A stretch of DNA of 64,000 nucleotides, taken from assembly GCF_029626265.1 (NCBI RefSeq), contig NZ_JARUBN010000001.1, positions 124,001 to 188,000 of the forward strand, given 5' to 3'. Below the pieces are notes generated by a model. That model was given only the letters and a program-made list of their open reading frames with translations, did not search any database and was not told the origin of the DNA. Within the stretch, counting starts at the first letter, position 1, and each line of letters opens with the position of its first letter. Origin of the DNA: Micromonospora sp. WMMD1102. GTDB lineage: Bacteria > Actinomycetota > Actinomycetes > Mycobacteriales > Micromonosporaceae. Of this stretch, positions 54,636-62,253 are shown piece by piece. The translations under genes and the position numbers were made by a program.

Positions 54636-56498
54636 ATGGCCGCTCCGGCTACTATCCGGGGTCTCGATCAAGCTCCGACAAGGCATCCGAAACTACTCGC
54701 CTGGGTCAAAGAGGTAGCCGAACTGACCAGCCCTGACCAGGTCGTCTGGGCGGACGGCTCGGAGGAGGAATGGCGGCGCCTCACCGACGAACTGGTCGAC
54801 GCCGGCACGCTCGTACGCCTCGATCCGGCGCGCAAGCCGAACTCGTTCTGGGGGCGTACCGATCCCGGGGATGTGGCGCGGGCCGAGGACCGTACCTTCA
54901 TCTGCTCGGTCGACGAGGCCGATGCCGGGCCCACCAACAACTGGATGGCCCCGGCCGAGATGAAGCGCGTCATGACCGACCTCTACCGGGGTTCGATGCG
55001 CGGTCGCACCATGTACGTCATTCCGTTCTGCATGGGCCCGCTCGAGGCGGAACAGCCGATGTTCGGCGTCGAGATAACCGACAGCCCGTACGTCGTCGCC
55101 TCCATGCGCATCATGACCCGGATGGGCACGGCGGTGCTGGCCGGGATGGGCGAGGACGCGGACTTCGTGCACGCGCTGCACTCGGTCGGCGCGCCACTGG
55201 AGCCCGGCCAGCCGGACGTGCCGTGGCCGTGCAACGACACCAAGTACATCTCGCATTTCCCGGAGACCCGGGAGATCTGGTCCTACGGCTCCGGCTACGG
55301 CGGCAACTCGCTGCTCGGCAAGAAGTGCTACTCGCTGCGGATCGCCAGCGTGATGGCCCGGGACGAGGGCTGGCTCGCCGAGCACATGCTCATCATGAAG
55401 CTGACCTCACCGGAGGGGACGGTGAAGTACATCGCCGGCGCCTTCCCGTCGGCCTGCGGCAAGACCAACCTCGCCATGCTGGAGCCGACGATCCCCGGCT
55501 GGAAGGTCGAGACGATCGGCGACGACATCGCCTGGATGAAGTTCGGTCCCGACGGCCGGCTCTACGCGGTCAACCCGGAGTACGGCCTCTTCGGTGTCGC
55601 GCCCGGCACCGGCTGGAAGACCAACGCGAACGCGATGCGCACCATCGACCTCGGCAACTCCATCTTCACGAACGTGGGGCTGACCGACGACGGCGACATC
55701 TGGTGGGAGGGGATGAGCGAGCCGCCGGCCCACCTCATCGACTGGAAGGGCCGGGACTGGACGCCGGAGAGCGGCGAACTCTCCTCGCACGCCAACAGCC
55801 GGTTCTGCACCCCGCTGTTGCAGTGCCCGATCGTGGCCGACGAGTTCAACGACCCGAACGGCGTACCGATCGACGCGATCCTGTTCGGCGGGCGGCGCAA
55901 GGACACCATCCCGCTGGTCACCGAGGCCCGGGACTGGGTGCACGGCGTCTACATGGGAGCGACCCTCTCCTCGGAGACCACCGCCGCCGCCTCCGGCGAG
56001 GTCGGCGTGGTGCGCCGGGACCCGATGGCGATGCTGCCGTTCATCGGCTACCACGGCGGGGACTACTTCCGGCACTGGATCGAGATGGGCAAGGGCACCG
56101 ACGGCGACGAGTCGAAGCTGCCGAAGATCTACTACGTCAACTGGTTCCGCAAGAACGCCGACGGCGACTTCATCTGGCCCGGCTTCGGGGAGAACTCCCG
56201 GGTGCTCAAGTGGATCGTCGAGCGCATGGAGGGCCGGGGCGACGCGGTCGAGACCCCGGTCGGCTTCGTACCGGCGCCGGACGCCCTCGACGTCGACGGC
56301 CTGGACATGAGCCCGGAGGATCTGCGGATCGCCACCCGGGTCGACGTTCAGGAGTGGCGCGACGAACTGCCGATGATCACCGAGTGGTTCGAGAAGTTCG
56401 GCGACAAGCTCCCCGGCGTGCTCTGGGCGGAACTGGACGCGCTCCGGGCCCGCCTCGACGACGAGGCCGTCCGGGTCGGCGCCGACCAGCCCCGCTGA
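54636..56498 (+). CDS. pckG: Phosphoenolpyruvate carboxykinase (GTP), 620 aa
   Basis: Converts oxaloacetate and GTP to phosphoenolpyruvate in gluconeogenesis. ATG 54636 follows a strong aaaggag site. Signatures include the substrate-binding [27 protein letters not shown], the kinase-1 loop FPSACGKTN (270-278, with the reactive Cys274 of GTP-type enzymes), and [12 protein letters not shown]. Length is as expected for the GTP family. The upstream region has a CRP-like site. A palindromic repeat follows 4 bases after the stop and may terminate it. Confidence 0.97.
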   Translation: MAAPATIRGLDQAPTRHPKLLAWVKEVAELTSPDQVVWADGSEEEWRRLTDELVDAGTLVRLDPARKPNSFWGRTDPGDVARAEDRTFICSVDEADAGPTNNWMAPAEMKRVMTDLYRGSMRGRTMYVIPFCMGPLEAEQPMFGVEITDSPYVVASMRIMTRMGTAVLAGMGEDADFVHALHSVGAPLEPGQPDVPWPCNDTKYISHFPETREIWSYGSGYGGNSLLGKKCYSLRIASVMARDEGWLAEHMLIMKLTSPEGTVKYIAGAFPSACGKTNLAMLEPTIPGWKVETIGDDIAWMKFGPDGRLYAVNPEYGLFGVAPGTGWKTNANAMRTIDLGNSIFTNVGLTDDGDIWWEGMSEPPAHLIDWKGRDWTPESGELSSHANSRFCTPLLQCPIVADEFNDPNGVPIDAILFGGRRKDTIPLVTEARDWVHGVYMGATLSSETTAAASGEVGVVRRDPMAMLPFIGYHGGDYFRHWIEMGKGTDGDESKLPKIYYVNWFRKNADGDFIWPGFGENSRVLKWIVERMEGRGDAVETPVGFVPAPDALDVDGLDMSPEDLRIATRVDVQEWRDELPMITEWFEKFGDKLPGVLWAELDALRARLDDEAVRVGADQPR

Positions 56499-56501
56499 GG
56501 T

Positions 56502-56555
56502 GTAAGGAAGGGCCCCTTCTACAACAGAAAACGATAATCGGGGGCCCTTCCTTAC
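56502..56555. repeat. Palindromic intergenic repeat, copy 2 of 2
   Basis: Perfect 15-bp inverted repeat gtaaggaagggcccc (56502-56516 with 56541-56555) and a 24-nt loop whose bases match the loop of the copy at 10141-10188 in most places. Immediately downstream of pckG. Confidence 0.75.
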
Positions 56556-56598
56556 CGGGCGGGTGTGCGGGTGGTCCGTACCGGGCATCATCGACGGC

Positions 56599-57459
56599 AT
56601 GACGACGGCCGCCGCGACCGAGGTCCGGCGGCCGTCCGCCGTCCGCGTGCTGACCTGGTTGCTCGCCGCGACCGCCGCGGCCACCGTCGTGGTCGACGCG
56701 CTCAACTGGTGGTACGCCGACGAGCGCGGCTTCGGCCTGGCGGTACGCAGCGGCTGGGCGCTGCTGCGCACCCTCGGCTTCCTGATCCTGATCCGGCACG
56801 TCCGGCGGGGCCGGGCCGGTGCCCGCCCGTTCGGGCTGATCCTTGCGGTGACCACGGTCTTCGCGGTCGGCCGGCTGATCGTGCCCCGGGACGGCGTACC
56901 GGCACTGCCCGGGGCGCTCGGCTTCGCCGTACTGGCCGTACTCTGCGTCGCCGTCGTCGGGCTGCTCTACCGGTCGACGGCGTTGCGGGACTTTCTGGTC
57001 CGGCACCCGAACCGGCTGGTGATCGATCGTCAGGGCATCTCCTGGCGGGAGGTCGCCCCGCGCCGGCCGCCGGTCGCGGGCTGGCTGCTCACCGCCCGGG
57101 TGGCGGCGTTCACGTACGGGCCGCTGACCCTGGTGCCCTGCCTGGTGGCAATCGGCACGATCCTCGACGGCCAACTGCTCGCGGTGCCTACCGTGGTGCT
57201 GTGGTTCGGCATCGGCATCGGAGTCAGCCACGCGGTGCTGTTCTGCACCTTCTTCCTGCTCCGCGGCAAGGCGTGGGCGGGCATCCTGCTGGTGCTGGTC
57301 AGCGTGGCGGTGGTCGCGGTGGACCTGGCGTTCTGCTGGCTGCTGCTCGGGGTGGACGGGCTGGTCCGGGACGGCGTACCGCTGCTGGTGGCCGCCGGGC
57401 TGACCCTGTACGCGCTGCGCCGGGCCAATTCCGTGGCTCCGGCAACAGCGGCGGGCTGA
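56599..57459 (+). CDS. Polytopic membrane protein, 286 aa
   Basis: About eight hydrophobic helices, beginning VLTWLLAATAAATVVVDAL. The loop between helices 4 and 5 has RSTALRDFLVRHPNRLVIDRQG. No recognised family or motif. Start ATG 56599 (MTTAAATEVRR); the frame opens slightly earlier but lacks a better start. Stands alone between pckG and the pseudogene region. Confidence 0.75.
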   Translation: MTTAAATEVRRPSAVRVLTWLLAATAAATVVVDALNWWYADERGFGLAVRSGWALLRTLGFLILIRHVRRGRAGARPFGLILAVTTVFAVGRLIVPRDGVPALPGALGFAVLAVLCVAVVGLLYRSTALRDFLVRHPNRLVIDRQGISWREVAPRRPPVAGWLLTARVAAFTYGPLTLVPCLVAIGTILDGQLLAVPTVVLWFGIGIGVSHAVLFCTFFLLRGKAWAGILLVLVSVAVVAVDLAFCWLLLGVDGLVRDGVPLLVAAGLTLYALRRANSVAPATAAG

Positions 57460-57592
57460 GTCAGGATCGGTTATTTTCGAGTGCCGGCGGTATAGCGCCT
57501 CTTCCTGAAGGTTGATCGTGTAATCCGTCGGTTCCCGGTACCTTTCGGGCAGGCTGTCTCCTGACGCGTCGAGCTGTGGGAGGTGGTGGCTG

Positions 57593-57682
57593 GTGAGTAG
57601 ACGGCCGGAGGTGTTCGTCCGGCAGGTGTCGATGCCCGAGGGTCAGCGGTTGCAGCGGATCACCAGGACGGCGAAGGACCCT
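57593..57682 (+). pseudogene. Relic of IS630-type transposase N-terminus
   Basis: A GTG-led fragment of 30 codons reading MSRRPEVFVRQVSMPEGQ... then LQRITRTAKDP, which matches the start of actinobacterial IS630-type transposases, where it continues into a helix-turn-helix. Here the match ends abruptly after TAKDP and the frame enters unrelated sequence. No inverted repeats found. Confidence 0.6.
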
Positions 57683-57739
57683 GGATCTGCGTCATCGCCC
57701 GGTGCGACCCCCGTTTCCTCGGCCGGCCATTCTCCTGCT

Positions 57740-58035
57740 GGTCGCTTGCTGCTCGGGGTCGAGGCCCGGCTGCTCGGTCACAGCGGGATCCGGGTGGTGG
57801 CCCAGGTCGCTGGCGTCAGCGAGACCACGGTCCGTCGGGGCGTGTCCGAGCTGGAGGTCGGCGCCGAACCGATGCCGGTTGGGCGCGTCCGTCGGGTCGG
57901 CGGCGGCCTCAGCCGCGCTGAGGAGCGTGATCCAGGTTTGGTGCCGGCGTTGCTCGGGCTGGACGAGCGGGGCGACCCGTGCTCTCCGTTGCCGTGGACG
58001 ACAAAATCGCTGCGTAACCTGGCCGCCGCCGGGGC
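57740..58035 (+). pseudogene. Internal fragment of an ISAzo13-type transposase
   Basis: About 95 codons with GVEARLLGHSGIRVVAQVAG, VSETTVRRGVSELE, GRVRRVGGG and DERGDPCSPLPWTTKSLRNLA, the N-terminal DNA-binding and early catalytic region of ISAzo13-type transposases. It shares a frame with the preceding IS630-like relic but belongs to a different family, so the joined frame is a chimera. The rest of the transposase is missing and no ends are visible. Confidence 0.6.
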
Positions 58036-58065
58036 GGAGGAAGGGATCGCCATGCGACACCTGCT

Positions 58066-58609
58066 CCTTCCCGGACGAGGCCGAAGCACCATCCCGAGTG
58101 CTCCAGCTCCGGGAGTTGGGAATCGGGGACCGGCCCGTTCCGGAGTTCGACGACTTCGCGCGCGAACTGGCGACGCTCGTCGGCGAAGCTATGCATTGGT
58201 CAACCTTATCGACGCGAACCGGCATTACTTCGCGGGGCTTACAGTGCCGTGGCCGACACCACCGTGGAACTGCCAACCTCGGCCACGGTATTGCCCCAGC
58301 CCGGCCGGGAGATGGCTCGTGACCACGGTTACTGCCCGCACGTGATCGTACGGCGCCGGGCGTTGGTTCTCGAAGATGTCCGTGATTTCCTGCGGTTCGC
58401 CGGAAAACCCGTAGTCGACGAGATCGGAATCCATACCTACCTCGGAGCACCGTTGATTGATCGACCGCACCGGTACGGCGCCGGGAACGATCTGCGTGGT
58501 GGACCCGGATCCGCAACCGTGGGGCCGCGAGGAACTGAAGATTGTCAAGTCGATGGCCGCTCGCCTGGTGCAACGGATCGAGCGGTCGGAGATCAGCGTC
58601 ACGGGCTGA
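58066..58609 (+). pseudogene. Frameshifted GAF-domain protein gene
   Basis: Conserved GAF-protein segments appear in order but in changing frames: LRELGIGDRPVPEFDDFARE, then ALVNLIDANRHYFAGLTVP, then MARDHGYCPHVIVRRRALVL and VVDEIGIHTYLGAPLIDR, then GTICVVDPDPQPWGREELK to a TGA at 58607-58609. At least three frameshifts separate them, so it cannot make the full protein. Such single-GAF proteins in actinomycetes often accompany two-component systems, several of which follow here. Confidence 0.75.
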
Positions 58610-58828
58610 GGCGCCCTGCGGACTCCCGACATACCAGCCCGCTTCGACGCCGGCCGCCGGCATCGACATACCGTAATGCTCACCCCGCCGGGGGCGCCCA
58701 GGACTAACGCCCAACCGAACGCTGGGGGGCGGATCAGCCTCGGCTCGGGCAGGCCGGACCGACTGGACGAATGCGCGGATGAGCAACTGCCGTACGGCTG
58801 CATTGCCGGGCTCGCCCCGATACTAGGC

Positions 58829-58857
58829 TTCCAGGGTCGGCCGGCTCTTCGTATAAT
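58829..58857 (+). promoter_or_regulatory. Promoter before the response regulator gene
   Basis: A perfect tataat (58852-58857) 70 bp before the start codon of the response regulator, with ttccag (58829-58834) 17 bp upstream as a weak -35. Transcription would begin near 58864. The remaining 58610-58828 shows no gene. Confidence 0.5.
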
Positions 58858-58927
58858 GCCGCTGGGGATAAGGGGCTGGACGGCATTTTGACCGCGAGTA
58901 GGTCCGAATGCCGGTCGGGAGGAACAG

Positions 58928-59533
58928 ATGATCCGGATTCTGATCGCGGAGGACGTGCGCATCCTGCGGGAAACGCTGGTCGCGGTGCTGCGGCTGGAGG
59001 ACGACTTCGATGTGGTCGCAGCGGCCGCCTCCGGCAACGAGATCGTTCCCGCCGCGCTCCAGCACCGCCCGGACGTCGCGGTCCTGGACATTGACCTGCC
59101 GGGTGTTGACGGGCTCACTGCCGCGGCCGAGCTGCGCCAGCGGCTGCCGGAGTGCCGCATACTGATCCTGACCGGGCTGGGTAAGCCTGGTAACCTGCGC
59201 CGCGCCGTGGCCGCCCGCGTAAACGGGTTCATGATCAAGGACGCCCCAGCCCAACAGTTGATCAACGCGGTCCGGCGGGTGGCCGTCGGGGAACGGGTGG
59301 TCGATCCGCAGTTGGCGCTGGCAGCCCTGGAGATGCCCGACAACCCGCTGTCACCGCGGGAGGCCGAGATCCTCAAGCGGCATGCGGCCGGCGCGTCGGC
59401 CGCCGACGTCGCTGCGGAAATGCACCTGTCCTATGGCACGGTGCGCAACTACCTGGCGTCGGCCGTGACCAAGCTGGGCGCGCGCAATCGGGTGGACGCC
59501 GCTCACATCGCAGCCGAGGCCGGCTGGCTGTAG
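58928..59533 (+). CDS. NarL/FixJ-family response regulator, 201 aa
   Basis: Receiver domain with acidic pair Glu8/Asp9, phosphoacceptor Asp54 (AVLDIDLPG), Thr in LILTG and Lys in FMIKDAP; then a LuxR-type helix-turn-helix (LSPREAEILKRHAAGASAADVAAEMHLSYGTVRNYL). ATG 58928 has gggagg seven bases upstream. Its cognate kinase may be the convergent histidine kinase at 59973-62018, which belongs to the partner class of NarL-type regulators. A damaged paralogue lies just downstream. Confidence 0.93.
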   Translation: MIRILIAEDVRILRETLVAVLRLEDDFDVVAAAASGNEIVPAALQHRPDVAVLDIDLPGVDGLTAAAELRQRLPECRILILTGLGKPGNLRRAVAARVNGFMIKDAPAQQLINAVRRVAVGERVVDPQLALAALEMPDNPLSPREAEILKRHAAGASAADVAAEMHLSYGTVRNYLASAVTKLGARNRVDAAHIAAEAGWL

Positions 59534-59674
59534 GCAACCCGGAAGCCGCGGGACAGGCGGCAGTGCGCTGGATGGCGATGTGCAGAATGCATGCCCGCGC
59601 CTGCGATAACCACACGGTGGCCTGGTGCCGGCGGCGCTGGCACGCGGCAATTCGCCCAGCTCGAGACTGTGCCG

Positions 59675-60071
59675 ATGCCTACCCGAGTACTGATCGCCGA
59701 GGATGTCGAGATCCTCCGCGACACGCTGGTCGCCCTTCTGAAATTGGGAGGGCGACCTGGAGGTGGTCGCCAAGCTGGCCTCCGGCGACCGCCTCGTGCC
59801 GGAGGCATTGGAAAGTCATCCGGACGTGGCATTGCTGGACATCGACCTGTCAGGCACCGACGGGCTCACCGCCGCCGCGGAGCTTTGCGAACAGCTGCCG
59901 GCCTGCCGCGTCCTGATCTTGACCGGCCTGGCCACCCCCGATAGCTGCGGCCGGGCACTGGCCGCCGGAGTGTCAGGGTTCCTGGTCAAGGGCGTTCCCG
60001 CCGACGACGTCATCGACGCTGTGCGGAGGGTCGCCCGCGGCGATCGGGTGTTCGCCGAACAGCCCTGCTGA
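59675..60071 (+). pseudogene. Broken response regulator, receiver only
   Basis: Paralogue of the preceding regulator: MPTRVLIAEDVEILRDTL from ATG 59675, then a +1 frameshift near 59746 (an extra G in ttgggagggcgacc), after which the frame starting before 59763 continues as VVAKLASGDRLVPEAL...ALLDIDLSGTDGL...VLILTG...FLVKGV to a stop at 60071. The LuxR DNA-binding domain is missing; the reading frame ends inside the tail of the opposite histidine kinase gene. It cannot act as a normal regulator. Confidence 0.8.
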
Positions 60072-62018
60072 CGCCGACGGCAACGGCAACCGCACGGTCA
60101 GTTCGAAGCGGCCGTCCGCGGCATGCACGGCCAGGCGGCCGCCGACGGCGACGGCGCGGGCGGACAGGCTGGCCAGCCCGCGCCCGCCGGGCCGTCGCTG
60201 TGAATTTCGTTCACCTACCTGTTGCAACGGGTGGTTCTGGGGTTCGTCGCTGGCGCTGTCAGGGCTGCCATCGTTGGTCACCTGAAGGCGGGCGGTACCC
60301 TCGTCGACCGTCAGCTCGATCTCACACCACGTTGCCCTGGCGTGACGGAGGACGTTGGTCACCGCCTCCCGAAGCACGGTGGCGAGGACCGCGTCGACCT
60401 CCGTAGACAGCTGCGCGTCCGACGGACCAGCGCGGACCACGGCGTCCACACCGGCGGAGGCGAGCACCTCAGCGGCGGAGTCCAGCTCGGCGCGGAGGGA
60501 GAGGCGGCGCTCGTCGGCGGTGACAGCCAGGACGTCTGCGCGTGCCTGCACGGCCAGGCGCACCAGCGCGTGCAGCTCCTCGCGCGCCCTGGCGTCGTCG
60601 CGGCCGACCAGCCGCCCGGCCAGGTCGCTCTTGAGCGCCACCGCCGACAGGCCCAGTCCGAGCAGGTCGTGGGTGTCCTGGGCGACCCGCAGCCGCTCCC
60701 GCACGCCGGCCATGTGCGCGAGTTCCCGGCGCGCCTCGTCGAGCTCCACCGCCATGCCCGTCAGACGCGACAGCCCGTATACGATCAGGCCGGTGGTCAC
60801 CGTCACCAGCAGCGTGTAGGCGAAGTCGGCGGCATCCATGCCCGGTAGGACGACCACGTGCGCCGCGATCGCCGCCTGGATGCCCGCGAAGGTCATCCAT
60901 CGCCAGTAGCGGGGCAGCAGCAGCAGCGCCGAGCCCGCGACGAACCCGCCCAGGCCGTGGATGGCCGAGTGCAGGACCGGAAAGAATCCCAGCGCGGTCA
61001 GGAAAAACTGTGCGGCCAGCGTCCAGGCCCAGCCGCGCGGGCGGGCGCGCTCCCGCCACGCCGTGGAGTGGTATAGCTGAAGCGCCGCGAGCGCGACGAT
61101 GGCCGCCACCGAGGCCGCCGCGACCCGCGCGCTGGCGCGGCCGGCGACGGCGTCCACGATGAGCTGGGCGGACAACGTGACCAGCACCAGTGCGAGTACC
61201 AGCCGCGCCAGCCGGGGCGCCAGGGTGGGCTCCGCTCCGCTCTCATGCCCCGTACCCGTCTCCTGCCTTGGCTCGCGCCGGTCGTCTGCCACCATCAGCC
61301 GGACCTGATCAAGAGCCTGCCGCGCGCTGCCGGCCGCCTCGGTGAGTTGGGCGCGGGCCTCGTCCGGCGCGCGGGCCAGCGCCGCCAGGGCGGCCCGGGC
61401 GCGCACCGTCGCGGTGTCCAGCCGGTCACCGATGGCCGCGCGCAGGCGCTCGGCCGCACGCAGCCGCTCCCGGGCGACGGTCAGCGCCGCCAGCTCGGTC
61501 CGGGCCGTGTGCAGTTCGTTGACCAGGCCAGCCATCCGGACCAGCCCAAACAGCGCCACGCCGGTGTAGACCGGGACGACGAAGATCAGCAGGTTCTCCG
61601 GTATCCCCGGAAGGTAGGGGAGGCCGACAAGGGCGACGCGCAGCATCCCCTCGGCGGCCAGCGCTACGCCGAACAGGAGCCACGAGACCCGCGCCGCCAC
61701 CGTCAGCAGCAGTAGCCCACCCAGGAGCCCGGGAAAACCGATGACCCAGTCGTCCCCGAAGGCTGCGAAGGGCAGGTAGGTCAGGAGCGCCTGCGTGGCC
61801 AGCAGCCAGTTGCGGTAGCGCACCCACAGGGACCGGCCGCGCGGCACGGCGTACAACAGCGGCAGCGCGAATGCCGCGACCGCCACCGCCCCTGCGGCCG
61901 GCCCTGCCCAGTAGGCCGCGATGCTCGCCCCTGCGGGCAGCGCCGCGCAGAGGAAGGCCGTGGCGAACGCCCAGGCGTGCCGGGGTGCCGCCACAGCGGG
62001 CTGCTCATCCGCGTCCAT
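59973..62018 (-). CDS. Double-module sensor histidine kinase, 681 aa
   Basis: Two membrane-plus-helix modules in tandem. The first (residues 1-255) has about six hydrophobic helices and a DHp-like coiled coil (RERLRAAERLRAAIGDRLDT) with no His. The second (about 265-430) again has six helices, then a true dimerisation helix with phosphoacceptor His450 (VAQDTHDLLGLGLSAVAL) and an HATPase domain (REAVTNVLRHA, TNDGS, GRGLASL). The last 33 residues after VRLPLPSA are the antisense of the broken response regulator, so the original 3' end is lost. Probable partner of the regulator at 58928. Confidence 0.88.
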   Translation of the reverse strand: MDADEQPAVAAPRHAWAFATAFLCAALPAGASIAAYWAGPAAGAVAVAAFALPLLYAVPRGRSLWVRYRNWLLATQALLTYLPFAAFGDDWVIGFPGLLGGLLLLTVAARVSWLLFGVALAAEGMLRVALVGLPYLPGIPENLLIFVVPVYTGVALFGLVRMAGLVNELHTARTELAALTVARERLRAAERLRAAIGDRLDTATVRARAALAALARAPDEARAQLTEAAGSARQALDQVRLMVADDRREPRQETGTGHESGAEPTLAPRLARLVLALVLVTLSAQLIVDAVAGRASARVAAASVAAIVALAALQLYHSTAWRERARPRGWAWTLAAQFFLTALGFFPVLHSAIHGLGGFVAGSALLLLPRYWRWMTFAGIQAAIAAHVVVLPGMDAADFAYTLLVTVTTGLIVYGLSRLTGMAVELDEARRELAHMAGVRERLRVAQDTHDLLGLGLSAVALKSDLAGRLVGRDDARAREELHALVRLAVQARADVLAVTADERRLSLRAELDSAAEVLASAGVDAVVRAGPSDAQLSTEVDAVLATVLREAVTNVLRHARATWCEIELTVDEGTARLQVTNDGSPDSASDEPQNHPLQQVGERNSQRRPGGRGLASLSARAVAVGGRLAVHAADGRFELTVRLPLPSASAGLFGEHPIAAGDPPHSVDDVVGGNALDQEP

Positions 62019-62253
62019 TCGCCTCCTCGCCGAATACGTACGGGCACTTCAGGTGATCACGATAGGCCGCCTGCACTCGGTGGCGCGCGGGGGCAATTGT
62101 GCAGAGTGCATCCCAGGAGGTGTGCGAAACCCATACGGAGGTCGTTACTGGCGGCACTGGTCGCTTTCCCCCAGGCAGATGAGACTTCACTGCGTCACGC
62201 CGCACCTGAAGCCCGGACCTCGCCGGTCCCGGCCGGAGATCCCGGAGGCCAGC
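62019..62253. other. Divergent intergenic region
   Basis: Shared upstream region of the leftward histidine kinase and rightward DJ-1-type gene. AT content is a little higher than in the flanks (for example 62091-62140). I see no convincing palindrome or promoter boxes; ggagg at 62244-62248 is the ribosome site of the DJ-1 gene. Confidence 0.35.

Noticed and set aside
57593..58345. Single 250-codon gene covering the transposase and GAF-like segments
   Set aside because: It joins fragments of three unrelated families in one chance frame; conserved GAF segments lie in other frames.
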